DNA of 64,000 bases, from NCBI GenBank assembly GCA_021324685.1, contig JAJPIQ010000030.1, positions 1 through 64,000 on the forward strand. The letters run 5' to 3'. Both the position numbers and the translations under genes were made by a program. The stretch comes from Bacteroidota bacterium. Its GTDB lineage: Bacteria > Bacteroidota > Ignavibacteria > Palsa-1295. Below, in pieces: positions 50,134 through 59,433 of this stretch (position 1 is its first letter; each line of letters opens with the position of its first letter). The notes below the pieces were generated by a model that saw nothing but the letters and a program-made list of their open reading frames with translations, searched no databases and had not been told where the DNA came from.

Positions 50134-51963
50134 ATGCTGGACCTCAAAAAAATAACTCTCGAGCGGCCCCTCGTCTTCGACGGCGCGACCGGAACGAATC
50201 TTCAGTCGCAGAATCTCACCGTGGACGATTTCGGCGGCGAGCACCTTGCCGGCTGCAATGAATACCTTATTCGTTCCAAGCCCAGCGCCGTCGAGCGCGT
50301 CCACGCCGATTATCTTGCGGCTGGAGCCGATATTATCGAGACCGATACGTTCGGTTCATCTTCGATCGTACTGGCAGAATACGATCTCCAAACGCTTGCC
50401 TACGAGCTTTCGAAGGAAGGCGCTGCGATTGCCAAACGGATCGCGGCACAATTTTCCACAAAGGAAAAGCCCCGTTTTGTAGCCGGCTCGATTGGGCCGA
50501 CCACCAAACTTCCCTCCCTGGGACATATCGCTTTCGATGCGATGCGCGACTCGTTTTATGAACAGATGGCCGGCCTGTTCGATGGCGGTGCCGATCTCTT
50601 TATTATCGAGACCTGCCAGGACTTGCTGCAGATCAAGGCCGCACTGGCCGCCGCCCAGGACTTGTTCCGAGATAAGCGAGCAAAAATTCCCGTTATTACT
50701 TCCGTTACGATCGAGACCATGGGGACGATGCTAATGGGAACCGAAATTGGCGCGGCGCTCACGGCGCTGGAACCGTTCGATATTATCTCGGCCATCGGAA
50801 TGAATTGCGCTACCGGTCCGAAGGAAATGGAAGAGAACGTGCGATATCTCACACAGACTTCGCCCAAACCTGTTTTTTGCATGCCCAATGCCGGCTTGCC
50901 GGAGAATATTGGGGGCGTGGCACACTATCATCTTTCGCCCGAAGAATTGGAGCGATATATGCAGCATTTTGTGAGCGACCTTGGCGTCTCGATCATCGGT
51001 GGGTGCTGCGGTACCACGAAAGAGCATATTAAGAGACTTTCTGATCTCGCGGATCGCGGCCGGCCGGGACAGCGTGCTATCGACTGGACCTCTTCCGTGG
51101 CATCGATCTATTCGTCCGTGCCCATGCATGTCGAGCCGGCCCCGGTGATTATCGGAGAACGCTGCAATACCAACGGTTCAAAAAAATTCCGGGAGCTGAT
51201 TCTGGCCGAAGATTATGACACCTGCGTGTCCATGGCCAAGGAACAGATTAAGGAAGGTTCCCACATGCTCGATCTTTGCGTGGCCTACGTCGGACGCGAT
51301 GAAATTCGCGATATGCGGGAGGTTATTACTCGAATGAATACGGCCGTTACGGTTCCGTTGGTTATCGATTCGACGGAATACCCCGTTATTGAAGAAGCGC
51401 TCAAACACTACGCTGGCCGTGCCATCGTCAATTCGATTAATCTTGAGGATGGCGAAGAACGCATGGCGCATGTCCTGCCCCTTTGTAAAAAGTATGGGGC
51501 GGCGGTGATCGCACTGACGATCGACGAGGATGGCATGGCGAAGACCCGGGAAAAGAAATTCGAGATTGCCGAGCGGATGATCGATTTGTCCGTTCATAAA
51601 TACGGAATGCGAGAGGAAGATTTGATCTTCGATACGCTGACCTTCACGCTGGGTTCGGGCGATGAGGAGTTTCGGAAAGCCGGTACCGAAACGATCGAAG
51701 CCATTCGGCTCATTAAACAGGCGCATCCATTGTGCAAAACGATCCTGGGTGTCTCGAATATCTCCTTCGGGCTGAATCCTCATTCACGGCATGTGTTGAA
51801 TTCCGTCTTCCTGCATTATGCTATCGAAGCGGGACTCGATATGGCAATTGTCCATGCTGCGAAGATCATGCCCCTGCACAAGATCGACGAACGCGGCCGG
51901 GCACTTGCGAAGCAGATCGTTTTCGATGAGCGGGTCTTCGAGAGCGTTGCTGTGGCCGCCTGA
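50134..51963 (+). CDS. metH: short methionine synthase: homocysteine- and methyltetrahydrofolate-binding halves only
   Basis: A 609-residue protein with the two N-terminal MetH modules. Homocysteine methyltransferase (about 1-315): FDGATGTNLQSQNL, GMNCATGP and GGCCGTT supply the zinc cysteines. Pterin-binding domain (about 330-600): IIGERCNTNGSKKF, VPLVIDSTEYPVIE, LGVSNISFGL. It stops at VFESVAVAA, so the cobalamin-binding and reactivation domains (another 550-600 residues) are absent and not encoded just downstream. It must use a separate corrinoid protein, as in split MetH systems, or act on another methyl donor. Start 50134 lies right behind the hairpin. Confidence 0.9.
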   Translation: MLDLKKITLERPLVFDGATGTNLQSQNLTVDDFGGEHLAGCNEYLIRSKPSAVERVHADYLAAGADIIETDTFGSSSIVLAEYDLQTLAYELSKEGAAIAKRIAAQFSTKEKPRFVAGSIGPTTKLPSLGHIAFDAMRDSFYEQMAGLFDGGADLFIIETCQDLLQIKAALAAAQDLFRDKRAKIPVITSVTIETMGTMLMGTEIGAALTALEPFDIISAIGMNCATGPKEMEENVRYLTQTSPKPVFCMPNAGLPENIGGVAHYHLSPEELERYMQHFVSDLGVSIIGGCCGTTKEHIKRLSDLADRGRPGQRAIDWTSSVASIYSSVPMHVEPAPVIIGERCNTNGSKKFRELILAEDYDTCVSMAKEQIKEGSHMLDLCVAYVGRDEIRDMREVITRMNTAVTVPLVIDSTEYPVIEEALKHYAGRAIVNSINLEDGEERMAHVLPLCKKYGAAVIALTIDEDGMAKTREKKFEIAERMIDLSVHKYGMREEDLIFDTLTFTLGSGDEEFRKAGTETIEAIRLIKQAHPLCKTILGVSNISFGLNPHSRHVLNSVFLHYAIEAGLDMAIVHAAKIMPLHKIDERGRALAKQIVFDERVFESVAVAA

Positions 51964-52064
51964 CCTTCGAAATGGAAACGTAGAATCCGGTTGGAGGAAA
52001 ATTTGCTGTGAGGTAACGAGATGGTAAAAAAACTCGTTATTTAATTTTCCTTATTGCCACACGA

Positions 52065-55028
52065 ATGTTTCCTCGATTTGCGCTTGGGCTCGGATACCTG
52101 ATTTTTCTCCTTGCGGTCGGCCTGATTCTGCTCGGCGTTCATTTCATGTCCGGCACAGTGCCCAATGATAGCGGATCGGCTAAGGTCCCGGGGATCAGCG
52201 CAACGGTCGATATCGATCGCGACGATTACGCGATCCCCCATATTCATGCTGCAACCGAGCACGATGCCTACTTTGGGCTGGGGTATGCCGAAGCGCAGGA
52301 CCGCCTGTTTCAAATGGAACTCGAACGCCGGCTGGGCGAAGGGCGCATGTCGGAACTTTTCGGTCCTCGCTCGATCCCGCTCGACACCTGGGCGCGGACG
52401 ATCGGTTTCGCGCGTATCGCCGATGAGATGTGGCGTCATTCCGGTTCCCACACGCGCGACGTTCTGACCGCTTTTGTTTCGGGCATCAATGCTTATCTTA
52501 AAGACCATCGCTCCCATCTCAGCTTCGAATTCGACGCCCTGACCCTTCAACCGGAAGACTGGCGACCGCAGGACTGCCTCGTCATCGGACGCCTTATGTC
52601 GTGGGAAATGAATTTTTCGTATATGACAGACGCTGCCTTCAGCGATTTTTCGCTTGCTCTGGATAGTGTACATTTGCACGCATTGTTTCCGCAATATCCC
52701 GATGACGGAGCAACGGTGATTGACGGCGCGGATCCGAGGACCTTCGTTTCTAATTATCTTTCCAGCCCGCGTCCCCCTTTAGAGCGTCCTTCCATCGTTC
52801 CCTCCGCAGTGGTTCCCGCGCCTGTTGAAACGCCGGTTGCTGGGCCCGCTCCCGCTCTGATAAAAACCACAGTTGCCCCAGCCCGGAAAAAGACATCTCC
52901 AGTGCCCAGGCAGACAACGACTACTTCAAAACCTTCTAATACTCCGAAGCCTGCGATCAAGCCCGGGGTCCCCCCACCAAAACCGAGAGTGCCGAAACGG
53001 ATTGGCTTCAACCAGCAGAAGCCGAACGATTTCGAGTCGATCTTTAGCCAGGAGCGAACGTTTGCAGAAGCCATTTCTGAAATACAGGGATGCAGTGGCA
53101 TTCCGACCGGCGGTTCGAACGCGTTCGCAGTTTCCCCCGCACGTACGACAACCGGAGGCGCCATCCTTGAGAACGACGCTCACCTGCAACTCGGGACCCC
53201 GTCGCGATGGTACCTCGCACATCTCCTGAGCGACGATGGCGTAAATGTCGCTGGATTTTCAATTCCCGGAGTTCCCGTTTTTCTGGCAGGACGAACACCG
53301 AACCTGGCATGGGGAATAACGAACGGGATGTCCGATGAATGCGATTATTTCGCGGAAACCCTCGATTCCACGGAGACCCGTTATCTGCTCCCTAATGGAA
53401 TGGCGAAAGCCTTCGAGGTGATTCGGGATACGATCCGGGTCCGAGATTCGATCCGTACGAATCCCATGCTCGCGGTACCGATCTATGTCCGCATGAGTAT
53501 TCATGGTCCCGTCTTAAATGGATTCCATCCCGATAGCCTTGCGCGCGTTTTTCATGGCGACGCTCGAGCGGGAAGCATTCCTGATTCGACCGTCTTTGCG
53601 ATTAATGCCCGGCCCATCGCGCTGATGTGGAATGGGACCTATGCCTTATCGGACGAACTGGGCGGGTTTTTGGAACTTACGCGCGCTACGTCGGTCGATC
53701 AAGCACGTCGCGAAATGGCCGGGTTTGCCACGCCCTGCCTTAACTTGTGCCTTGCGGATACGCGTGGAAACATTGCCTATCAATTTATTGGACGGCTTCC
53801 TCGACGAGCTGGTAGCGACGCAAGGCAATTCCTTCTTCGGGATGGCCGAAATCCAGCCGATGCCTGGCAAGGCTTTGTCTACATGCCGCAATTGCCAACG
53901 CTTGAAAATCCGCCTCGCGGTTATATCGTGACCGCCAACAATCCACCCATCAAAAACCGCTCGGTTCCATTTGGAATGGATTGGGAACCTTCGTCCCGCG
54001 CCGACCGCATTTCAGAATTGATCGAAGAACGGACCAAAAAGCAGTTCACGACCGTGGACGCCCAGCAGATTCAAACCGATATTGTGAGTTCCTATGACGT
54101 TCACCGCGTCCTCCCCTATCTGTTGGCATTATATCCGGATCAAAATCCGCCACATATTACCCCGGATAGTACTTCCGTCTTTGCATACGATTCGATGCAA
54201 ATATATTGGAAAGAAGATTCCCTATTTCATCACACCACTATCACGGACAGTGCAATGGCCCTGATTCGTCAAAAGGACTCCCTTTGGCTTTCCGGGCATC
54301 GCCCCCCCGAGGATACCGTGCACGCACCAAAGATCGATCTATTCACTAAGCAAGTCCTGGATTATCTTCGGAACTGGGACGGCGGAATGCGGACCGAAGA
54401 GATCGCTCCCGCAATTTACTCCGTCTTCCTTAATCGATTGATTTTTCAGGCCTTTCACGACGAATTGGGAACGGCGAGGTACAATGAGTTCATTGCGCTC
54501 GACAACATTCCACTCGAATCGCTCGCAAACATCCTTCCCGATTCTGTCAATATCTGGTGGGACGACGTACTGACTCCGGGCATCGAGCATCGCGATACGA
54601 TCATACAACGAGCGTTTCGAGAATCACTCCGTATTCTGGCGATGACGTTCGGTCCCGATATTCGAACGTGGCAATGGGGCAGGTTGCATACGCTCACCTT
54701 CCGGCATCCGTTCGATAAAGCGAGCAAAATGATCGCAAGGCTCGTCGATATCGATGCGGGCGCCATGCCCGGCGGACCGACCACTGTAATGCAAGCGACC
54801 TACTACCTGTGGGCACCCTATGAGATGCAGATCGGGCCTTCGATGCGAATGGTGACCGATCTCAAGCAGCAGGAACTCCTGGTTTCTCTCCCGACTGGGA
54901 ACTCCGAAGCCATTTTCGGAGACCATTACAAAGATATGCTGCCCTTGTATAAGTCGGGGGCGCTTGCACGCATTTCATTGACCGGAGAACAAAAACATTG
55001 GAAGCGATTTGAGCTCACCCCACAATAA
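52065..55028 (+). CDS. penicillin-acylase-family N-terminal-nucleophile hydrolase
   Basis: A 987-residue exported amidase. The N-terminal anchor (LGYLIFLLAVGLILLGVHFM) is followed by the alpha-chain (GLGYAEAQDRLFQMELERR, ELFGPRSIPLDTWARTIG). After an unusual Pro/Thr/Lys-rich insert (about 235-325) comes SGIPTGGSNAFAVSPARTTT with the Ser that becomes the beta-chain N-terminus by self-cleavage (near 350). Then ENDAHLQLGTPSRWYLAHL and GRTPNLAWGITNG. It may hydrolyse beta-lactams, acyl-homoserine lactones or N-acyl amides; the substrate cannot be deduced. Confidence 0.92.
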   Translation: MFPRFALGLGYLIFLLAVGLILLGVHFMSGTVPNDSGSAKVPGISATVDIDRDDYAIPHIHAATEHDAYFGLGYAEAQDRLFQMELERRLGEGRMSELFGPRSIPLDTWARTIGFARIADEMWRHSGSHTRDVLTAFVSGINAYLKDHRSHLSFEFDALTLQPEDWRPQDCLVIGRLMSWEMNFSYMTDAAFSDFSLALDSVHLHALFPQYPDDGATVIDGADPRTFVSNYLSSPRPPLERPSIVPSAVVPAPVETPVAGPAPALIKTTVAPARKKTSPVPRQTTTTSKPSNTPKPAIKPGVPPPKPRVPKRIGFNQQKPNDFESIFSQERTFAEAISEIQGCSGIPTGGSNAFAVSPARTTTGGAILENDAHLQLGTPSRWYLAHLLSDDGVNVAGFSIPGVPVFLAGRTPNLAWGITNGMSDECDYFAETLDSTETRYLLPNGMAKAFEVIRDTIRVRDSIRTNPMLAVPIYVRMSIHGPVLNGFHPDSLARVFHGDARAGSIPDSTVFAINARPIALMWNGTYALSDELGGFLELTRATSVDQARREMAGFATPCLNLCLADTRGNIAYQFIGRLPRRAGSDARQFLLRDGRNPADAWQGFVYMPQLPTLENPPRGYIVTANNPPIKNRSVPFGMDWEPSSRADRISELIEERTKKQFTTVDAQQIQTDIVSSYDVHRVLPYLLALYPDQNPPHITPDSTSVFAYDSMQIYWKEDSLFHHTTITDSAMALIRQKDSLWLSGHRPPEDTVHAPKIDLFTKQVLDYLRNWDGGMRTEEIAPAIYSVFLNRLIFQAFHDELGTARYNEFIALDNIPLESLANILPDSVNIWWDDVLTPGIEHRDTIIQRAFRESLRILAMTFGPDIRTWQWGRLHTLTFRHPFDKASKMIARLVDIDAGAMPGGPTTVMQATYYLWAPYEMQIGPSMRMVTDLKQQELLVSLPTGNSEAIFGDHYKDMLPLYKSGALARISLTGEQKHWKRFELTPQ

Positions 55029-56939
55029 TCAGAGTCGAAGATCGAGTTGGGCGGTGGCCGCGAGATCGGTTGTACCGGTCCGAGCCGAAAGTCCGGTTCC
55101 CAGCGTGCGCGGCGTATCGTAGATCGTACCCGCAAGATACACTGAAACTGCAACCGATTCCGCGGGATGGGTGATTGCACGAAGCCCGATCCGCCAACCC
55201 AAGCCTTCGAGCGTATTGATTGCGCCGGATCCCGGTGTGCTCCATTCGAATTTTGAAACCGATGCGGCGGCCTGGAACCGAGTAACCGAAACATGAAACT
55301 CCGTTCGAATTGCCGGTGCCGGTATCCGGGCGTCTTCCGATACAGACCAGCCGGTTTGAGTTGCAACCAGATGGCTCTGAACTTCTTCGATAACCGATCG
55401 AAATTCGGCTCCATTCAGGGACCGATAGGAAGCTTCGAGCCGCGCATCCAGCGTTTCGCCCTGAACGGTCATATATCCGGTCTTACTACTATCGGAAATC
55501 GTCGTCGCATTTCGCTCATCTCGGACGACGGTCCGTAGATCGAAATGCGGTGTAACTTGCAAGAGAGCGCTCGCCAGATAATCGTACTTTTGTTTCCCAA
55601 AGAGATCGTTCATTGGAACGATCTCCGTCTGAACGTTCGCATAGGAATTCAGCCGCAATCGGTTGTCAAGCAGTTGCAATCGAAGACCAATATAATATCC
55701 ATCGAAATTGGTGAGTCCGGATATTCCAACACCGGAAATCTCTCCATAGGGAGAATGAAAGTCCTCCGGAACGTGCATGTAGAGCATGGAGAACGAGATC
55801 ATCTTCGAGGGACTAAAATCGCTCGTGATCGATAATGCCGTCCTATGGACCGTATCGTTCACAGAAACAGCGACCTCTCCGGAAGCAGACCAATGCTCGC
55901 TGATCGTGAGCAGATCGGCCGAGACCATTTCGATTTTGTTCCCAATAAAAGGGATCGTCGAAGTTCCGGCGAAAGGATGGTCATATTGTAATGCATATCC
56001 GGTCAGCCCTCCTTTCAGGTATCGCGCAGCCGAATCGCTCGTCGCAACTTCCACTCGAGCACCGGCCGTCCGGATGGTGGCCGCATTGGCAAGGTCAAGT
56101 TCATTCTGCGTCTGATGGAGCGCCGAGTAATAAACCGCCTGGATCGTATCGTTCACAACACTCGCATCGACGCTGCGGTCCGAAGCAAACACCAGGAGCC
56201 GGCCCGGACCGACCCTCAGCGCACCCATGGCGCCGCGTAGCGTTCTTGCAGATTCATTGAGCGAGCCTCGGACCCCAAATGATCGTGCTTCCGCCGCATT
56301 CGCCGCCGATCGCGATGCGGAAGTTGCATATCCATCTCCAAATGCAAGGCCGTTCCCAACGGCAAGGTTATAATCTCCCACCAGCGCCTCTTCCATACTA
56401 ATAGAAGAGGAAAGAACGATCGGAGTGGCAAGCATCGCAAAGCCCCCCGTATGTTCCGTGAAGTTCGGTTCCCAGGGCGCTTTCTGTTCGATCGCCGAGA
56501 CCTGCAGCAGCGGGGAGCGTAGTCGTATTTCGTTATGCAACCCCAGCGGTTCGCCGAGATACGTTCCGACAATAAATCCCTGTTGGGCTTCGGCGTCGAT
56601 CGATTGCGATTCGCGACTACGAAAAAATACGCTCGTCGGCTCCGCCGATCCGCTATCGCTGCGAGCGCGGGCCATCGCATGGGCCTGCACCCACGAAACC
56701 TGGGGGTCGGCATGGAACCGTTCCAATCCCGCCCCGGCGACCGCCGAAAGCCCATCGAGATATTCGAACGCCGCGTCCACATCGATCGCCCCCATTCCCG
56801 GATCGTCCAGAATGCGCTGGGCCATGGCACCAACGCTATCCCGCAGCATCATTTTTCGTTCCATGGAATCGCGGACGTTCTGCGCATTCGCAACGTCGGT
56901 AAGGAACACCCCCAACACAATAAAAGGAGCAGTCTTCAC
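55029..56939 (-). CDS. outer-membrane beta-barrel of the helix-hairpin-helix-linked type
   Basis: A 636-residue exported protein. After a signal peptide, a helical region (GAIDVDAAFEYLDGLSAVAG) recalls the HhH segment of large Bacteroidota barrels. GDYNLAVGNGLAFGDGYATS and FGVRGSLNESARTLRGAMGA match the barrel start of that family; alternating beta strands continue to the end, which closes with ATAQLDLRL. Transported molecule unknown. It overlaps the next gene upstream by 4 bases, implying one operon. Confidence 0.72.
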   Translation of the reverse strand: MKTAPFIVLGVFLTDVANAQNVRDSMERKMMLRDSVGAMAQRILDDPGMGAIDVDAAFEYLDGLSAVAGAGLERFHADPQVSWVQAHAMARARSDSGSAEPTSVFFRSRESQSIDAEAQQGFIVGTYLGEPLGLHNEIRLRSPLLQVSAIEQKAPWEPNFTEHTGGFAMLATPIVLSSSISMEEALVGDYNLAVGNGLAFGDGYATSASRSAANAAEARSFGVRGSLNESARTLRGAMGALRVGPGRLLVFASDRSVDASVVNDTIQAVYYSALHQTQNELDLANAATIRTAGARVEVATSDSAARYLKGGLTGYALQYDHPFAGTSTIPFIGNKIEMVSADLLTISEHWSASGEVAVSVNDTVHRTALSITSDFSPSKMISFSMLYMHVPEDFHSPYGEISGVGISGLTNFDGYYIGLRLQLLDNRLRLNSYANVQTEIVPMNDLFGKQKYDYLASALLQVTPHFDLRTVVRDERNATTISDSSKTGYMTVQGETLDARLEASYRSLNGAEFRSVIEEVQSHLVATQTGWSVSEDARIPAPAIRTEFHVSVTRFQAAASVSKFEWSTPGSGAINTLEGLGWRIGLRAITHPAESVAVSVYLAGTIYDTPRTLGTGLSARTGTTDLAATAQLDLRL

Positions 56940-57844
56940 AAGTTAAATCCGATCGCAAACGCGACCGAAGTTCCCTCTTGCGGATTTCGTACGGCCGAAA
57001 AATCGGCCAGGAATGAACCGGTCACAACCCCAAAGCCTCCGGAAAATTCTCCCGTACTTGTATTGGTGCCCACTCGTATAAAAAGCTGGGCGTCGAACGC
57101 GTACTCGATCCCCCCGTGAACCGCGGCGTGCGCCCCCTCCGGGAGTTCCAGCGCCGCGTCAATACTCGCTTCGGGCAAGGGCCGATAAGAAAAGCCGAAC
57201 CATCCATCCATCGCCTCCATCGGAATGCCCTGATTATTATAGAGCGTGAGGAGGTGCGTCACCGCCGCGGCCGCCGTTACCTGGGGAAGTAAATCGAACT
57301 CGGCTCCGAGGTCGACGGTCATCTCATCTAACGGTAAATATTCCGCTCCGAACGACTCGTCCCCGTATCGGACACGTACGCCAACGACGGCATCTCGCTC
57401 TCCACTCGTGCTGCGAGCGACCGGGAATGTTTTCGAGACCTGCGCCGCGATCGACTCCCAGGAAAATATATTACTCGAAGCGTACCGGGTAAACGTCGCG
57501 CCCAGCGTAAGATTAGTATCGACCGGAGCATCTCCGGCCACGCCGGCCGTCCAGCTATCCGGAAGCCCGCCGGGAAACGGCGCGAGCATCGTACGAACAT
57601 GCGCGGAAGTATCGAACCGAAACGCCGCATTTTCGGACCACGTATCGCTCGGATCTGCAATTGGGCTTTCGCCAAGCCCCAGCGATCGAGGGGAATCGGT
57701 CCTCGGAACGCTCTGGGCGCACACGGCACTCGCACAACAGCAAAACGCCGAGAACGCAATCAGGACAACGAACACAAGGCGACCGATACTCACATCCGCG
57801 AAATTACGAAGGCTGACGTACAAAAAAATTATTTTCGAGAACAT
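56936..57844 (-). CDS. PorV/PorQ-like outer-membrane protein
   Basis: A 302-residue exported protein with signal (LVFVVLIAFSAFCCCASAVCAQ) and a UPF0164/PorV-like pattern: PRSLGLGESPIADPSDTWSE, FTRYASSNIFSWESI, and C-terminal strands (GEFSGGFGVVTGSFLADFSA ... FAIGFNL). Related proteins serve type IX secretion or fatty-acid transport. ATGA-type overlap with the barrel gene suggests they work together. The starting Met is at the first ATG after a stop; the true start could be a little later. Confidence 0.7.
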   Translation of the reverse strand: MFSKIIFLYVSLRNFADVSIGRLVFVVLIAFSAFCCCASAVCAQSVPRTDSPRSLGLGESPIADPSDTWSENAAFRFDTSAHVRTMLAPFPGGLPDSWTAGVAGDAPVDTNLTLGATFTRYASSNIFSWESIAAQVSKTFPVARSTSGERDAVVGVRVRYGDESFGAEYLPLDEMTVDLGAEFDLLPQVTAAAAVTHLLTLYNNQGIPMEAMDGWFGFSYRPLPEASIDAALELPEGAHAAVHGGIEYAFDAQLFIRVGTNTSTGEFSGGFGVVTGSFLADFSAVRNPQEGTSVAFAIGFNL

Positions 57845-57897
57845 GCCCTATCGGAATCCTGTTGTGCCCCTCTCCGTTCGAAGTCCGTCTTTGAAAA

Positions 57898-57981
57898 GCC
57901 CGCGTGGCGGAATAGGTAGACGCAACGGACTTAAAATCCGTTGGCCGCAAGGCCGTGCCGGTTCGAGTCCGGCCGTGGGCA
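57898..57981 (+). tRNA. tRNA-Leu (anticodon UAA)
   Basis: Full class II cloverleaf: acceptor GCCCGCG/CGTGGGC, anticodon stem ACGGA/TCCGT with loop CTTAAAA (anticodon UAA at 57932-57934, reads UUA), variable arm GGCC/GGCC, T arm GCCGG-TTCGAGT-CCGGC, discriminator A. CCA is not encoded. It lies between two minus-strand genes. Confidence 0.97.
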
Positions 57982-57995
57982 CAATTCTCTCCGAT

Positions 57996-59126
57996 CTATT
58001 TTCGACAGGACGTCGTGAACGTAAAGGCATAGACACCGAAACTGGGCGTCGCAGCCATGAGCCGCAGGACGTGCCGGCCAAAGCCTTTATTTTTTGTGAT
58101 CCGGTACATTCGCGCCTGCCCGACCGTAATAAACGTTTTTCCATCGGCCTCTTCGATATCGCTCCCGCGGTCCTCCGGAGCGACCGGCTTCCCGTCCTGC
58201 GTTACCTCGACTCGGAACCCACTTTCCGCCAGAGGTTGAATCACAAGGTTCGCTTCGTAGGCCTGGTAATTGAAGACGAGGGCCGCCGGTGAGTTCCCGC
58301 TGGGCTGTGCATATTCCCGCGAGATCCGCCACGGTCCGTCCAGATAGAGAAGGTCGTGCTTCAATTCCTTCGGCAGGGAGTACGTCTCGTCTTTATTTTC
58401 GGAGTGCTCGATGGGGTTCCCAAGATGGTTCCGGTAAAAGCCGACGTAGGTCTCCGGCGACGGACGATAACAGACTGCTCCCGGCGCGTCGGTCTCGCGG
58501 ACCAGTGGCTCCAGCGGCGGCAGCGCCATCTTCGGGTTTCGCTCGTGCAGGATCTTCTGCAGGAACGCTTCGAATTCCCGGTACTCCCCTTCCCCGAAAT
58601 GCGAGGCCCGAAGGACGCCGTGCGAATCGAAAAGGTATTTTGCCGGCCAGTATTGGTTCGCGAGCGAGTTCCAGATCTCGTAGTCGTTATCGGCGATCAC
58701 CGGATACGTGATCCCGAATGCCTTGACGGCACTATCCAAATTCGTGGGATCTTTTTCGAACTCGAACTCCGGCGAATGGACCCCCAGGATGACCAGCCCG
58801 AACTTCTTATATTTTTCGTTCCATGCCTTGATATACGGCAGCGTTTGAATGCAGTTGATGCACGTATAATCCCAAATATCGATCAGGACCACCTTGCCCT
58901 TGAGCGAATCGCGAAGGTATTCGGGCGTCACATCGATATAGCGGTCCGCGGAATAGCGGAGCGGAAGCCGGGGCATGTGAATATGCTGCGTGCCCTCGTC
59001 CGTGATCTCGCGGGCGAGTTTTGCTCGGTCGGCCGGGAAACGGCTGGCAGGCTGGGAATTCACGTTGCGGACGCCGGGACTAAAAAAAAATGCAAGTATC
59101 AGCGCGAGAACAAGTCTGGAATTCAT
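57996..59126 (-). CDS. thioredoxin-like protein with DipZ-type C-terminal domain
   Basis: A 376-residue exported protein (signal about 1-25). A TlpA/AhpC-type thioredoxin domain (about 65-205) carries WDYTCINC with the redox pair C89/C92, and FGITYPVIADNDYEIWN. The C-terminal half (about 225-376; YVGFYRNHLG, LVIQPLAESGFRVEV, GFGRHVLRLM) matches the carbohydrate-binding-like end of DipZ proteins. It likely reduces or oxidises thiols outside the cytoplasm. ATG 59126 gives the signal peptide; a longer frame does not. Confidence 0.9.
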   Translation of the reverse strand: MNSRLVLALILAFFFSPGVRNVNSQPASRFPADRAKLAREITDEGTQHIHMPRLPLRYSADRYIDVTPEYLRDSLKGKVVLIDIWDYTCINCIQTLPYIKAWNEKYKKFGLVILGVHSPEFEFEKDPTNLDSAVKAFGITYPVIADNDYEIWNSLANQYWPAKYLFDSHGVLRASHFGEGEYREFEAFLQKILHERNPKMALPPLEPLVRETDAPGAVCYRPSPETYVGFYRNHLGNPIEHSENKDETYSLPKELKHDLLYLDGPWRISREYAQPSGNSPAALVFNYQAYEANLVIQPLAESGFRVEVTQDGKPVAPEDRGSDIEEADGKTFITVGQARMYRITKNKGFGRHVLRLMAATPSFGVYAFTFTTSCRK

Positions 59127-59212
59127 AAAATTTTTTAACGGACAAATGCATATTTCGTTTCCCGATATGCAGTGTGTACGTACAACGGTCCACATTTTCG
59201 AAATCGGAATGA

Positions 59213-59410
59213 TTAAAACAGGACGTTTTCGGTAGTTTTTAAAAATTCTTTTTTGGTTGGGAAATAAAATTCATGAACTTGCTCGATAATTTCATGAATT
59301 AATTCCATCGAGTTCCCGATTTTCGCGAAATTTCTAATATTCTTTGAGACACGATATCTTTGCAAATGAGCCGAATAAGGCCCGTCGAGCTGCTTATTAT
59401 AAAAGGCCAA
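59213..59410 (-). CDS. doubtful 65-residue frame
   Basis: An AT-rich frame between two long genes (MELIHEIIEQVHEFYFPTKK). No ribosome site or family. It may be chance; listed because the helical, charged composition is protein-like. Confidence 0.2.
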   Translation of the reverse strand: MAFYNKQLDGPYSAHLQRYRVSKNIRNFAKIGNSMELIHEIIEQVHEFYFPTKKEFLKTTENVLF

Positions 59411-59433
59411 TTTCGGCGCAATTCCTCACGTCT

